Below are positions 12,560 to 25,157 of a stretch of 64,000 bases of DNA, in pieces (positions within the stretch are counted from its first letter, which is position 1; each line of letters starts with the position of its first letter). Under the pieces are notes generated by a model. That model was given only the letters and a program-made list of their open reading frames with translations, searched no databases and was not told the DNA's origin. The stretch is from Ditylenchus dipsaci (Eukaryota > Nematoda > Chromadorea > Rhabditida > Anguinidae): assembly GCA_004194705.1 (NCBI GenBank), contig SADC01001275.1, forward strand, positions 930,001-994,000, given 5' to 3'. Both the position numbers and the translations under genes were made by a program.

Positions 12560-13900
12560 TATTTGGCGCAAATTTTGTAACTATCTGATGTTGTGGAGTG
12601 CCGGAGGAAAGATGGTTGAGACATATGCTATATTAATCTTTAACACTAGTATTTATTTGTTGGAATCTCGTCCTAAAGCGAAGATGCTTTTGATGCTAAC
12701 AGTGATCATTGTATTGTAGCTAAAGCGGAGCCGATAAATGTGGTCAGCAAGACACTAAAAAAACTATTTTCGGGCTAGGACAGCGAAAGCTATATGGCTG
12801 ATAACTTCGTCCGAGTATATTTTGGCCTAGTACCAAAATGTGAAAACAAATTCGTAGCGTCTTCGGCGCTGTATATTTGAATATTGAATATTCCCCTCCC
12901 TATAATTCGTCCCCATCTGCTCCCCTCAGGTCGATCAGTAAAGTCAGTAGATCGAAAGTTACTTTTGGTCCTACTCGCCCATTTGAAACGGGTTGATTAG
13001 AGTTACTCGCGATCCTTTTCGCCCATCTAAAAAGCGTTGAGTGGATTCGTAAAACATTCGTAAAAATTTATTTAAAATTGTTTTTTTTAATTATGTTTAG
13101 CAGAAAACAGTAGCTGAAAGAACAGACTTCAGATAATTTTTTCGAAAAATAGTGGTGGCTCGGTAAAGTGCAGAAGTACTCAAATTCTCTCATTATAACC
13201 ATAGCAAAACTAGGATTGGGAATAGCTGTGTAAGACCCGGTAAAAATAGTTTTTGTTCAGCAGAGTTAAAAATATACATTTTAACCATTGATTGCAATTT
13301 AAATTTGCAAAAACAGCAAAAGGTTTCAGACTAGCACTAAGATAATATTTCTAAAAAAGTGTCTGTGTGCGTCAGTTAGCTCGTTAAGGTTTGATCACCT
13401 GTTTAAAACTTAAAAAACTTCTTATTATTGCAATTACTTCCCACTGAACAAAAAAATTTAAAATATATTGGATATTTCGACACTGAAAGTGTTTGCTTTG
13501 AGCGCAGGTGGTTCAAGCTTTACCGGCACATGACTTTAAATTCTCTTTTAGCCTCCTAAGCGGAGAGTTTTATTCAGCTAAGAAAAATTTGCATTTATTG
13601 TTTATATAAATAAGTGGCTAGTTTAACGGTTTCTATCATTTAGTCGATTAGTTTTGAATTTATTAATGTATTTTTTACTTTGTAAATTTAAAACATTGAA
13701 AATCATATAATTTTGTAGTAAGATAAGTGGTACTTCCATCTATACTCGGATTTTTTAAAATGTGATCTAAAGTTACCTTCCATACGCATTTTTTTGCTCA
13801 GCACAATAAAAGAAACATTTCTGAACACTTTCTGAAATAAAATTTTTGAATTTTGTCAAAGTAAATTTAAATCACACCCCTCAGGAATGGATGCTTTTTA
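12560..13900. other. Non-coding stretch, nothing recognised
   Basis: Both strands lack an exon-like open frame with recognisable sequence. A+T-rich throughout, with no clear inverted structure. Confidence 0.5.
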
Positions 13901-13924
13901 CGGTCATTTTCGAGTGATTTATCA

Positions 13925-14165
13925 CATTTTTCTTGCTGGAGCTGGGCAAAAAAAGCCTTTTTAGGCATTTCGATCAAGAGCTTTGCCCGAAATTATGTCG
14001 CATTTAAGCCATGTGCTCATCCCTCGGAGGCTTAGTTGGCTTAGAGTTGGGATGGGCACACCCACATACCTTAGACACAAATAACTTGAAAGTGACTCTG
14101 GATGCATGAAGGGGGCTTGGAGTTGAGATGGGCACACCCACATACCTTAGACACAAATCACTCGG
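13925..14165. repeat. Dispersed repeat (CATACCTTAGACACAAAT family), partly duplicated
   Basis: The phrase CACCCACATACCTTAGACAC occurs twice here (14059 and 14138) with GTGACTCTGGATGCATGAA between the copies. The same family is at 5.3 and 23.9 kb. Confidence 0.6.
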
Positions 14166-14528
14166 AAATGACTATGGATCAAAAATGTATTCGTAAAACC
14201 GAAAAGTTAAAACCATTATTTAACCTAAAAAGCGTAATTGTAAAATACCGTAAAAAACAATCTATTCCTGAGGGTGCGAGGTGAAATTGTTTTGGCGAAA
14301 TTAAAATTTTTATTTTAGAAAGTGTATAGAAATGTCCCTTTATTAGGTTGAGCAGAAAAAAATGAGTTGAAGAGTTGATTTTGGGTCACTTTTCGAATAA
14401 TTCGAGTATGCGGTGGGGTAACTATAAAAGTGCTGAATAAGTTATGTGCTTCAATTAAAAAATCAGTACATTTTATCAGGCCTGACACAAAAACTAAAAA
14501 GTTGAAACTTTTTCAGATCATATCAATT

Positions 14529-14804
14529 ATGTCAACCTTTTCTTTGTTAACATCTGTGCTGGTTATTCTAGTGCTATGCTCCATTGCCCAAGTATACTCC
14601 GACGATGGAGGGCCAAAAGTTCCGGGTGACAAACCTCTTAACCTCGAAGACTTCATTGGTCCTGATGGTCCAAATGGTGGCCCAGTGGTACCTAAGGCAT
14701 CGCAGTCTGATCATTCCAGCGATTCTGGTTCTAGTTTAGAATCTGGTGCTATATCTAGTCAAGCTGAAACTCATGAAGATAGCAAGGATACAGAAGACAA
14801 ATAA
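14529..14804 (+). CDS. Small secreted acidic protein, complete
   Basis: A single-exon frame of 91 residues. I start at the ATG at 14529 because it gives a clean signal peptide (MSTFSLLTSVLVILVLCS, cleavage after AQVYS likely). The upstream in-frame ATG at 14430 would put a basic stretch before it. The mature part is Gly/Pro-rich (GPDGPNGGP) and then Ser/Asp/Glu-rich to the TAA, with no cysteines. AATAAA follows at about 14979. It resembles the first-exon part of the 25.2-kb gene in signal peptide, DGPG motifs and acidic Ser runs, so it may be a shortened relative without the ShKT tail. Function unknown; secretion is inferred from the leader. Confidence 0.7.
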   Translation: MSTFSLLTSVLVILVLCSIAQVYSDDGGPKVPGDKPLNLEDFIGPDGPNGGPVVPKASQSDHSSDSGSSLESGAISSQAETHEDSKDTEDK

Positions 14805-15054
14805 AACAAGGTTTTTAAAAGCATTAAAAACTTAGAATAGTTTTTAAACATTTAGGAAAAAAAGACGACTGATGCAACTATAGATGTGACAAAAAATTAT
14901 TTATACTCTTGAAGTTTGATGCAAACATTTAACACAACTTTTACATTAAATCATTTCCATTCTATACATTTTTTTAAATAAAGAGTGTTGTTTTACAACA
15001 ATATAATATTCTCCAAAATCACAACAAAAAAAGACCAAAGACCATACAAAAGAC

Positions 15055-16004
15055 CAGTCCACTGTCGATTTAGTGTATGTATTAGAGTTGGCCCGGAATT
15101 TTTTTAAGTCAAACCGGAATTCCCAAATATATTTGTTTTTTTTTTAAATTTATTCGAAAACGTTTGGTGTCATTCAGCACAATATTAAATTCTGGATGGA
15201 CAAAAAAAATCGCGTGAAATGCTTATTTACCAAAGAAAAATATCCCTTGAAAGTGAAAATTCCGGCTCATTTTCTCGTCAGAATTCCGGTCGGAATTAGA
15301 CCGGAATTTCCGGAGAACGAAAATCTGGATGAATTCGGAACAGAATAGTTTCTTGCTGCTGGAGGTTATCGCTTTGTTGTTATAGAGAGTGAATAAATGA
15401 GTCGAAGAGAAATTATTTGAAATTTGGTCACGACTAGTTGTTTCGTTGTTGGGTGTTATATATTTAGTTGTTACGGAAAAGAAGCGAAAGAGATTTGGAC
15501 GAATAACTGATAAAATTGATCAGCACGCCACATTCTGGCCTTTTCGCCGCGGATAAAAGACCAAATTTTGGCCTTTTGACCGCGGCGAGAAGGCCAAAAT
15601 TTGGCCTTTCTGCCGCGGCGAAAAGGCCAAATTTGGCCTTTTATCCGCGGCGAAAAGGCCAGAATTTGGCCTTTCCGCCTACCGCCGAATTTTCACCTTA
15701 AAAGGACATTATTTCTTGATTATTGAGCATTTTACACAATGGTTTTCGTCCATCTCACGCAAAATTTAATATTGCGTACAATGGCACCAAAGATTATTGA
15801 AAAAATTGTAAGAATAAGAAAAATCTTTAGGAATCCCGATTTCGATTCAAAAAAATCCAAGCCGACTCTAGTATGTATATTTGAATACGATCTGGTTAGT
15901 TTCTTTTAAAATATAAGAACTATATCTTGGATTTAGTGTAACTCTCGATTTAGTGTATGTTTTTTGGGTCCTCGGGAGCTACACTAAATCAATAGGGGAC
16001 TGTA
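15055..16004. mobile_element. pogo-like MITE split by a hAT insertion
   Basis: The outer ends CAGTCCACTGTCGATTTAGT (15055) and AATAGGGGACTGTA (to 16004) match, in reverse orientation, the intact copy at 44653-44810, including its interior (TCCTTATAATTTTAAGG-like segment). The hAT element 15083-15870 sits just inside the left end. Confidence 0.75.
15083..15870. mobile_element. hAT-type element with palindromic interior, 788 bp
   Basis: The ends TAGAGTTGGC and GCCGACTCTA are inverted, and GTATGTAT is duplicated on both sides (15075-15082, 15871-15878). The interior at 15535-15690 is a run of alternating palindromes built from CCGCGGCGAAAAGGCC and AAATTTGGCC. No transposase is seen. Confidence 0.85.
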
Positions 16005-16081
16005 CAAAGCCAGGGCAGGGTCATGGCCAAATGCCCAAGCACATGCTTTCAAATTATAGCTTTATATTTTAATTGGTGATC

Positions 16082-16830
16082 TTAAGAGATATTCAAGAGC
16101 TTCAAGATAGGCAAGAAGTCAGCACAAAAATTACGCAAAAGCTTTTCAGAAATTGCAGAAGAAGAGGTAAGACCAGCAGTTTCCCTAAAATTGAAATTTG
16201 AAGAATACCTGGTTTGGCATATTCTTGGATAATTTTCTAAAGAAAATTGAGAGCATATATATAGCAAAGTGATCAGCGGGAAAAATGCAACAGAACTAGT
16301 GCAAAGACTCACAAGACAGCAAACAAAAATGTAGAAGTATGTTGGAAACTTCGTCGTACATGACAGTTTCTAGTTTATGCCGTTTCTAGAATAGTAATCA
16401 CGGTCTTAATTCAGATCTAACCATTGTATCTGATGCAGTTTTTTGTACTATCATGTGATATTTTTATTTTCTAAAAAATTTCTCGAAATTTTTTGAAAAA
16501 ATTACGAAACTAAGCCACAACCACTTGAATTCTCGTCCGAAAGACCATGGTTTTCTGTAGGGTTTTGGAGTCAAATTGTTTTGCCTTGAATTTCGTTATA
16601 TTCGCTTGTTGTCTTGTGAGTCTTTGCACTAGTTCTGTTGCATTTTTCACGCTGATCACTTTGCTATATATATACTTTCTATTTTCTTTAGAAAATTATC
16701 CAAGAATATGCCAAACCAGGTATCCTTCAAATTTCAATTTTAGGGAAAAAGCTGGTCTTACCTCTTCTTCTGCAATTTCTGAAAAGCTTTTGCGTAATTT
16801 TTGTACTGACTTTCCGCCCATCTTGTAGCT
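16082..16830. repeat. Inverted repeat, arms about 230 bp
   Basis: The left arm 16085-16320 and the right arm 16615-16825 are inverted copies (ATATGCCAAACCAGGTAT against ATACCTGGTTTGGCATAT, and AAAGCTTTTGCGTAATTTTT). About 290 bp lie between. The mirrored open frames are by-products of the arms. Confidence 0.75.
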
Positions 16831-17279
16831 CTCGAATTTCTCTACCAGTGTTGACCACGTATTGAGAAGTTAAACGCAACTATGACATGTCTAGGACCAT
16901 TTTATGGTTAAAATTGAAGGTTTTCGAAAACTGGCTTGTAATGAAAAAATCGAAAATGCTCTGGTAGATTGAAATCACTCAGATACAATTTTGGGCGCAA
17001 TAGATAACCCTGATTACGCCCTCCATTTCGGTATATCATACATCTAAGTGCTGCTTGAATTTGAGCGAGTACCACCGATGTTTTTCTCAAATTCCAGGTG
17101 GTCAGGAGTAGGTGAAAGTTACCTATTTTCAGAAGCTGTTTTACTCGTTCCACTCACACTTTTTCGCGAAAATTTTGTGCGCCATCGTGCTCATCGTGAA
17201 AAGTTAGGCTTATACACCCGAAAATTTACAGTCGGCCTTTCGCGTGTTAAACGATTTGCTTTTTTATAAAAAAAATCAA

Positions 17280-17760
17280 AATTTTGGCTCCGCAATGTGG
17301 TCAATCCAAATTTTACTAAGGAAAATCTTCACACTCACCTCCGTTGCAAATTTATTGGCTGCCTTGTATGAATAAAATTTATTTTAGCACCATGTTGTAG
17401 TGCAGATCCATAGCTACAAAACCCATTTCACACATTTTTTTCCAATGTAAGCAAGTTAAGATATGGCCTCTGAAAAACGATCGAAAATAACCAAAAACCA
17501 ATATTTCCTAACTTCTAAAATTTCAATCATTTTTTAAGGAAATTGATTTTTTTTCAAACATTCGTATCTCAACACTCAGATTAAAAAAAAATTATTTTGT
17601 GAAATAGGCTTTGTAGCTCTGGAACTGTGCTAAAAGATGATTCTAGCATGTTGTTGCATTGCCAAACACTAAGCTAACTTTTGACCAGTTAAAATGATGA
17701 AAATAGTGAGCGGAGGTGAGTGCGGAGATTTTCCTCAGTCAAATTAAATGAAAAAGAAAT
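17280..17760. repeat. Foldback with short arms and family interior
   Basis: CTCACCTCCG near 17335 faces CGGAGGTGAGTG near 17712. The interior carries ATCTCAACACTCA, TTTGTAGCTCT and TTTTGACCAGTTAAA phrases also present at 27.2 kb and, more diverged, at 22.55 kb, showing one old family. Confidence 0.6.
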
Positions 17761-18489
17761 CAGAAGAAAAGAGTCTCCTTTTGGTATAACAGATGCTATA
17801 TGATGAATCATATTAAAACAATAATTCTATCAAAACAAAATAGTCTCAGAAATTATTGGTAGATCTGGTGATTTGCTTGACAAGGAAATGAAAGTATTTA
17901 AGAAAAGTAGCTTATGGTGAAAAGATGCCATTGGCGAAAAGATCTCATTGGAGAAAGTTTCATTGGCAAAACGATTACGCAGAACCCCCACCCCGCCAGA
18001 GCTCACATAGTTAAAAAAAAATAGTGGAGAAAATCATCAGCTCCTCGGCTCCATTATAGAAGTTCGTCAAAATATTCAAAAAATACAATTAACGAAAAAT
18101 TCAATTCAGTCGAAAATTCGATTAACACTCTACGTACGACCTGGATCAGGTTTAAATGAGGAAACCAAAATTCATGCTTAACGTTTTTCATGCATACACC
18201 CTGGAAGGGTAATAGAATAAAAGTTGGTCAAAAATACAATTCTAAAAAAGTCAAAAAAGTAATTCAGTTGTGAATTTTATAAACTTTTAATTTTTCAATC
18301 CAGCTGGAGGAGACACACCTACCCGAAAAGTTACCCAAACAAAGTTTTGGATGTTTGTGAGTAAATCTCAAATTTAGTCCTAACAAACAGCATTTCCTAC
18401 ACGACTCTAAGTCAAAAAAATTAGTTTGTTTCAGATTTTTACTTTCTTTTTTACTTTTAAGCCCATGGTGATATTTGACCGACTAATTG

Positions 18490-18728
18490 TACAGGGTAAA
18501 CCAAAAAAATCTACCATCTATGGAAGAATTTAAGTTTTAATTTTTTACATTCTCTTGCTGTTTTTCATTGTAAACGGTCTGTTTATATACATCTCTTTTT
18601 TCTTAACTTTAGGCAGCTCTTAGGTAGCTTTGCTACTGTCATCGATTTTCCTGGGAAAATCGATGGGCAAAGGGTTACGTACACCAATTTTTTAAAAATG
18701 GTAGAGTTTTTTTTTGATAAACCCTGTA
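18490..18728. mobile_element. mariner-like MITE
   Basis: TACAGGGTAAACCAAAAAAA at the left and TTTTTTGATAAACCCTGTA at the right are near-perfect inverted ends flanked by TA. AAATCTACCAT and ATGGTAGAG extend the match. About 240 bp, no ORF. Confidence 0.8.
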
Positions 18729-19738
18729 GATTGGATAAGTATTTTGTAATATGTCAGGTATAAATTGAGCCTGACTTTTAGTGGCGCCGATAATTTATTG
18801 AAAATGACTCAAATGTATAAAGTATTATCCAAACACTTCAAAAAATTTGCTGAGAGGTATCTTTATTTATTTATTCTTACCTAGCATAATTTTGAACAGA
18901 ATCATAAAATTTAAATAAAATTTTACAACAGCAACTGTGCAAATTAAAATTATATCAACCACTTTCACTTATTTTCCGTAACATATTCAAACTTTTCTCT
19001 AGTGTGTGTCTTTATAAACCTTTAATTTTTAGACTTTTATAAGTCAGACAACTTTTCCAATAGTTTTCAGTGTTTTGATTTCGCTATATTGAGGGGGTTG
19101 GTTCCAATGGTCATTTTTTGTTGAAAAATATACGCTGAACATATAAGAGCGGAATTAACTCTCAACTCTAATGTGAAATTAATGATGATGGCATTAAAAC
19201 AATGGTTAAAAATATCTAACTGACTTGGCAGCTAAAGTATCTAAGAAAATGCATGCTGGTATATAGCTTTTTTGCAAAAAAGATTGCATTTTATTTTATT
19301 TTCGATTTTCTGCCCTCTATTGTCTTTTATTTAAAAACAGCGCCAAAATTTATAGGAAACACTCAACACTTTATGAATTTTCGACTGCGGCGCAACTTTT
19401 TTCATCAAAAAAAAAAAGCCGAAGTAAGCAGATATTTAAAAATTGAACTTTTCAGCTACTGGTTTAGGACAATGACTCGCTTCCGAATCTCTATCGCCTA
19501 CTCAGCACTATTCCCTTTGCAGTCGGTAAGTGCAATTTCAGCTCTTTTTTAGAAAAAGTTCTATTAAATTAGCAAGTGCGTTCGTGAAGTTGAACTTCTG
19601 TCTGTGTGAAGCGCAATGGACAACCCTCGCAATATATGAAGGTGAAAACAGTTTCTTCCATCTGCAATTACGCCAGCGTGTACCGACAGCGCATAGAAAA
19701 CAAAGTACAAGGTGTGGCAACTTTTTTAGGAATTTAAT

Positions 19739-20083
19739 TTGCCCATATTTTTTTGTTCTGAATTTTGTTTTTCGCTCGAAAGGTCTTTTCAAAGCATTTT
19801 TTTTGCTATGAATAGATTTCTTTGGTATATTTTCATTACTAAATGCTACAAAGAAGAAGTCATGCATTGTAAGAAATGTAAAAAACTGTGTATTCTTGAC
19901 AGACTTTCAAACCCTTGTCTTTCATCATTTTCGGGATCATGTATATCTAATTCTTGTAGTTGTGACGTTTTCTGCAATATAAAAGAAAATTTTGATACCT
20001 TATTTCTTAGCCCAATCTTTCTTTTCTTGTCAACGTGCTCCCTGACTAATTCTGAAAAAACTTATTTTGATCGACATCTTTAG
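19739..20083 (+). CDS. Cysteine-rich hypothetical ORF
   Basis: An open frame of 114 codons. From the internal ATG at 19859 it reads MHCKKCKKLC, followed by seven more cysteines within 35 residues. There is no clear signal peptide, no recognised cysteine framework and no matched splice sites; upstream frames (19471, 19555) might be exons but do not form a convincing gene. It may equally be chance A+T-rich sequence. Confidence 0.2.
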   Translation: MPIFFCSEFCFSLERSFQSIFFAMNRFLWYIFITKCYKEEVMHCKKCKKLCILDRLSNPCLSSFSGSCISNSCSCDVFCNIKENFDTLFLSPIFLFLSTCSLTNSEKTYFDRHL

Positions 20084-20348
20084 TAGGTGCGCTTTTTAAA
20101 AAGGTTGTTGAAATTAGAAAGGATGAGTGAGTGTTCTTTAAAAAGTTTTTTTGAACGTTTGTCAGACTATTTCGTGTCTCTTATCAACGACAATATACTG
20201 TTCGACGCAGAGTTGAGATCGCTTTCCTACTATTAAAAAATATGTGGCATAGAACATAAAAAGTTTTGATAAAAAGCCTAAAAGGGAATTTTTTTTGCGC
20301 TCAACATAATTTTTCGCTCTACAAAGAGAAAAAAATTTGGGTCCTGAC

Positions 20349-20451
20349 CAGTGTTTTCAAAAGTCATAGGCATAGGCATAATTTTAAAGTCATAGGCATA
20401 GTTACAGTCAAAATTCTAGTCAAACTATGCCTATGACTTTCGAAAACACTG
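20349..20451. mobile_element. Miniature hAT MITE, 103 bp
   Basis: The inverted ends are CAGTGTTTTCAAAAGTCATA and TATGACTTTCGAAAACACTG. GTCCTGAC is duplicated exactly on both sides (20341-20348, 20452-20459). The middle repeats CATAGG units. Confidence 0.88.
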
Positions 20452-21179
20452 GTCCTGACTAACTTTTTATGATTTTTGTAAGAAAGCAAATTTAATTTTA
20501 CGTTAGATTTTGCGAAAAAAAGTAAAAAAGCATTCTTCAAGAAACTTACGTCAAAAAGAAGAAAAGTAGTGGTCAAGAAATGTCAATTTTTTGGAAGAAT
20601 TATAAGGAAAGTTCATTTTTTATTGACATTATTCAAATTGTGAAACCATATTTATGCTCAGCTTGGGAGATTTACTTATAAAGCTATAGAATTAAAAAAC
20701 CAAGAAGGAAATGAGGCTATCGAAAATTCGAAAGATTGCCTTGGTCCCCCTCACGTACTTGTTTTTTTTCAAATCACAGGGAGCATCGAGGCAAAATTTC
20801 GAACTTTTAATGACCCATTCCATTCTTCTTATTACAGTTTGTTACACTTATTACAGTGATCGCGAATCTGCATTTAAAATCGGCATATTGTCAATAAAAG
20901 CTGAACTTTCCTTATAATTTTTCGAAAAATCGACATTTCGTAGTTACCACTTCACTGGAGGGACGATTTTTTTAATTTTTTTGCACTGACTCAATTTGCT
21001 TTCTTATAAAAAGCCTGAAATAGTTGGACAAGACCTTTAATTTTTCTGTAAAGGCCTTTTTAGAGCGAAAAAATGTATTCTAGATATACATACATTTAAA
21101 GTTTACTAAGGCATGTTGTTATTGAATGTTCGGTGCGAACGAAGCGCCGCGGAGCGGCATCAACAAAATTTTATAGTCG

Positions 21180-22346
21180 CAGCAAGGAGCGCAGCGACCA
21201 GGGTGGTGTACTCAGCCGGCTGAGTCTTAACTCAGCCATCAGCCTCCTGAGGCTGAGTTAAAATTTTGGGGCCGGCTGACAGCTGTGGCTGAGGTAAAAA
21301 TTTTTACCTGGCTGACGGCTGAGGCTGAAGACAATTTTCTCAACTCAGCCGGCTGATGGCTGAGGTAATTTTCAAATATACCAAGCGGTGCCGATGCTTT
21401 TTTTCGGCACCAGGCGCTATACACAGCACCTACAGGGTGGCCCGAAAAAACCTGAAATTTTTCGAAATTAACACTGTTTTGTTTGAGACTTTTGAATTTA
21501 TATATTTCTTACATTATTCAGCAGTCTTTGTAGCTTGTTTAAAAGCCAAGACCAAGGGCTACGTGCTAGTGCAAAAATATTTCGAAAATCACAGAAAAAT
21601 TTCGAAGAAATATGTCAGAATTTGTTGTTCGAATTTAGACATTTAAAGCATCTTAATTGAGACAGTTACAGTCATCAAAATTTTAAGTGTCGCATTTATT
21701 TATGGTTTTTTTCATCGTGCTCTCTTATTTTTTCATTGAATTTGTGTAACAAGGATGGACGGTTGCAGTCTTAGGTCATAAGGTCAGCTTCAAGGCAAGC
21801 AACATATGGGAAGCAACCACTTAGTGAGTTATCCCTGTGCAGCAAGCCGCGTTAATCTCATGCTACGAGAGCTAGACCTAAGACTACGGCAGAATGAGAG
21901 GACTCAGTACCGGCCTCACAACCGTTATTTAAACATCCTTGCTTACACCGAAAAAATCTGTATATCAGACAGTGTGCGGAAGCCCTTGACATAAATTTTC
22001 GGATTTTTTCAGGGTTTTTCGGGCCACCCTGTAGATACACTTAAAAAGTTTGTTATACACTATTTTGTAGAAGAAGCTTTGCTCTACAAAGCCTAAATGA
22101 AAGTTTCTGTAATTCAATGTGTTTGTGTAGTTTTCTAAGCCCCGGTTCCAAAAATTTTAATTTTATTTTAATTTGGCACCGGGATTAGAAAACCACAAAA
22201 ACACATTGAATTTCAGAAACTTTCATTTAGGCTTTGTAGAGCAAAGCTTCTTCTACAAAATAGTGTATGACAAACTTTTAAGTGTATCTAGGTGCTGTGT
22301 ATAGCGCCTGGTGCCGAAAAAAAGCATCGGCAGCGGTGCGGCACCA
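21180..22346. mobile_element. Composite nested inverted-repeat element
   Basis: The outer ends near 21385 (GCGGTGCCGATGCTTTTTTT, GGCGCTATACACAGCACCTA) and 22290-22346 (TAGGTGCTGTGTATAGCGCC, AAAAAAAGCATCGGCAGCGG) are inverted. Inside are a TACAGGGTG-ended element (21431-22033) and then a palindrome (22034-22292) centred near 22160. The left flank 21208-21365 is a run of CTCAGCCGGCTGA-type palindromes. Confidence 0.75.
21431..22033. mobile_element. mariner-like element with CAGGGTGGCCCGAAAAA ends
   Basis: The left end TACAGGGTGGCCCGAAAAAA is mirrored by TTTTTCGGGCCACCCTGTA. The edges are TA. The interior of about 600 bp has no recognisable transposase. Confidence 0.75.
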
Positions 22347-23079
22347 GTGCCAAAAAATTGAAACTTCATCCATAAAAGGTCCCTTAAACACCATAAAACA
22401 GGTTTATATGTCAAATCTGTTAGCACTGTTTTCTAGCGAAGAGATCTTTCTACAAATGGTGTATCATTCATATTTGTATGGAAATTTCGTTCAAATTATA
22501 TGACTGCGGGTGCCGAAAAAACGCAAAAACGTCGATTTACAAGACTGCTCAACACTCGGATTTTTGAAAATTATCTTGTTGAACAGGTTTTCTATCTCTC
22601 AAGCTGCGCTACCACATAGGGCTAAGATGTTTTTAAATACTGAGACATTCGATGAATTTTCGACCAGATAAAGTGTCAACTTCTCAAAGTGACGTTAAAA
22701 AGCACGATTTTTAATGTTTTGTGGTGTGTAGTAATGAAAAAATGAACAAATGAATCCTATTTAAAGCAAAAATGGGATGTTTTCGAAAAGGCTTTCTAAG
22801 ATTTTCTATATAACTCTTAGAAGGCATTAGACGATAGCATGAAAATAAATAAAAACCATACCCTCAAACCGAGTTAACTTAAATCGAGTTCGACTTTTTT
22901 GTCCTTTTTCGGCTTCCAATACATTCTTTTCAGCGGCTGTTGCATTCACAATTTTCAATTTCGGAAGAATTGATCAGATTCCATCTTTGCACGATGCCTT
23001 GTGAGTTCCATATCGATATAACTGGATACAAGAAAAATTCATTCGAAATAACTCCACGGTCAAAAATCTCAGAGTCACG

Positions 23080-23240
23080 GACTTTTCAAAATTCTGTATA
23101 CCAAAATTTAAAGGACAAAACTTATTATTGTCGCCGAAAAACTGATTATTGTCGCCAGTTTCATTCTCTTCTTTCGCTCATCACTGAAACGAATGAAACC
23201 GGCGACAATAATCAGTTTTTCAGTATAATCAGTTAAAAAA
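23080..23240. repeat. Short inverted repeat (GATTATTGTCGCC)
   Basis: GAAAAACTGATTATTGTCGC and, about 55 bp on, GCGACAATAATCAGTTTTTC are complementary, with inner complementarity AGTTTCATTC/GAATGAAAC. A strong hairpin, no ORF. Confidence 0.7.
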
Positions 23241-23619
23241 GATCCGAGTTGGCTTTTGTCAAAATCGGTGATTTTCGATACTTAGAGTTATGTTTAGCCA
23301 GAAGATTCCGTAAATTTTTAACATCTCTCCGTACTAAAATTCTAAATTGCGTATTAATTAAAAAGATATTGCAGATGCCTACGTAAAAATTCACCGGCTA
23401 TCGCGCTAATGATTTTATTCTGAAGACTCATGGCAGGCACTCAGGGCAGTTTTATGGCAAAACTCAGTTAATTTTCTTAGTTACTTATCCATGAAACCAG
23501 TTCGTGGCAACCAAATTTGGTACTAATGCACTTGGAGAGCGCATTTTTCATTTATTTAAAATTAGTGTTTAAACGTCTTCTAAATAATTTTTATATGTTT
23601 AAAACGATAAAAAAGGTAT

Positions 23620-24130
23620 TTTCTGACATTTTTCCACACAAAAAATAGATTTTTTGAAAAAAAAAATTTTTGACCGAAATTCGACTTTTTGCCTTGGGGG
23701 ACCAAGGTAAACCACCTTATATAAGGGTATTTTACCCCGTTTTGGTCACTGGAGCTTGGCAAAAAAGCCTCCATATGCATTTTATGATCAAGAGTCTTGC
23801 TCGGAATCATGTCTAAGGTAAGTGAGGCCGCGCATCTCTAACTCTCAAGCCCCCTGCGCCCCCTTCGCTGGCGCAGGAAGGTTGAGGCTTGGAGTTGAGA
23901 TGCGCACACCCACATACCTTAGACACAAATCACTCGAAAGCGACAAAGATCACATGAAAAAGCATGCATACCAGAGTTTTTTATTTTATGCGGTAGGCCC
24001 CAGTTAACAAAACTATGTTCAAATTCCATCTTTTTGGGGTGTCTGGGTTCTTCTTTAGGATGGTTTAATTTGTCCCCCAAGGCAAAAAGTCGAATTTCGG
24101 TCAAAAATTTTTTTTCAAAAAAACCATTTT
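23620..24130. repeat. Inverted repeat containing a dispersed-repeat copy
   Basis: TTTTTTTGACCGAAATTCGA and CTTTTTGCCTTGGGG (23662-23700) face CCCCAAGGCAAAAAGTCGAA and TCGGTCAAAAATTTTTTTT (24075-24115). Between them lies the CATACCTTAGACACAAATCA family copy (23820-24010). Confidence 0.7.
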
Positions 24131-25157
24131 TGTGTGGTAAAATGTGAGAAAATAGTTTTTTTTTCGTTTTAAGCATATAAAAATTACTTAGGAGACGTTC
24201 AAACACTATTTCCCATTCCCACCCCCCCCCAAGTGCATAAGTGCCCCAAATTTGATACCGTAGTTTTTCTAATAGAAACCCCGTCTCTGGTTGTGACCCC
24301 TCCACCCTATTTTTTGACTGAGATTTCAGAGTTAAGGCCATTTTCGATTGACAATTTTATTATCTTTAGGGGATCAAAATATAGTAATCCCGAAATAGAT
24401 TCTATCTTAAAGTCATGGCTCATTGGAAAGTCCCGAAGACCGTGAATCTTCCCAGTTCAATCTAAATACAAAATTATACAAAAAATGAGTCAGAGATGCT
24501 TTTCTTTCTACTCACTTACCTTAGACATGATTCCGAGCAAGACTCATGATATAAAATGAACAAAGAGGCTCTTTTTGCTCAGCTTCAGTGACTAAAACAG
24601 GGTAAGAACCATTAAATAAGGTATCTGAGTACCCTCCAGAACGGCCGAAAAGTCAATTTTGGTCAAAATATTTTTTGTGGAAAGTGCTTTCTTAGTCGTT
24701 TTTTTTTTCATCTTTCACGTAAAGGTGGTCAAATCGCGTGAAAACTAGGTTTAAACCGGTTTTCGGCCAGGGGATTCTGTATTCCGGCCAAAATTTGGCA
24801 ATAAAAACCAAAAAAAATTCATTGAAATTTTTTTGAGTACTTTGTTAACGAAATTACTCTAAAAATTAAATGTAAAAATATGTAAATATTTGTAAATATT
24901 TTTCGCAAATAGTTACAAGATCCTATTCCTCATTCCAGACAATAAACATTTAAGTCTGAAAAAATTCAGATTATGCTGAGCTCAGATGTTTTGTTGCCTT
25001 CAGTAGAATTTGGAATTCGACATTGAATTTAAATATACATGGAGCCAATATCTTTTATTTGTTTATTGTCACACTTGCAAAAAGCTCAAAAAAGGTCTTT
25101 AAAAATACGATATTAAGACTTTAAAATTTTTTAGGTTTGTGAACTGATTTAGCTGCA

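Noticed and set aside
16082..16828. Mirrored frames on opposite strands with the same translation (ENYPRICQTRY)
   Set aside because: They only reflect the two arms of an inverted repeat; no known domain and no gene structure.
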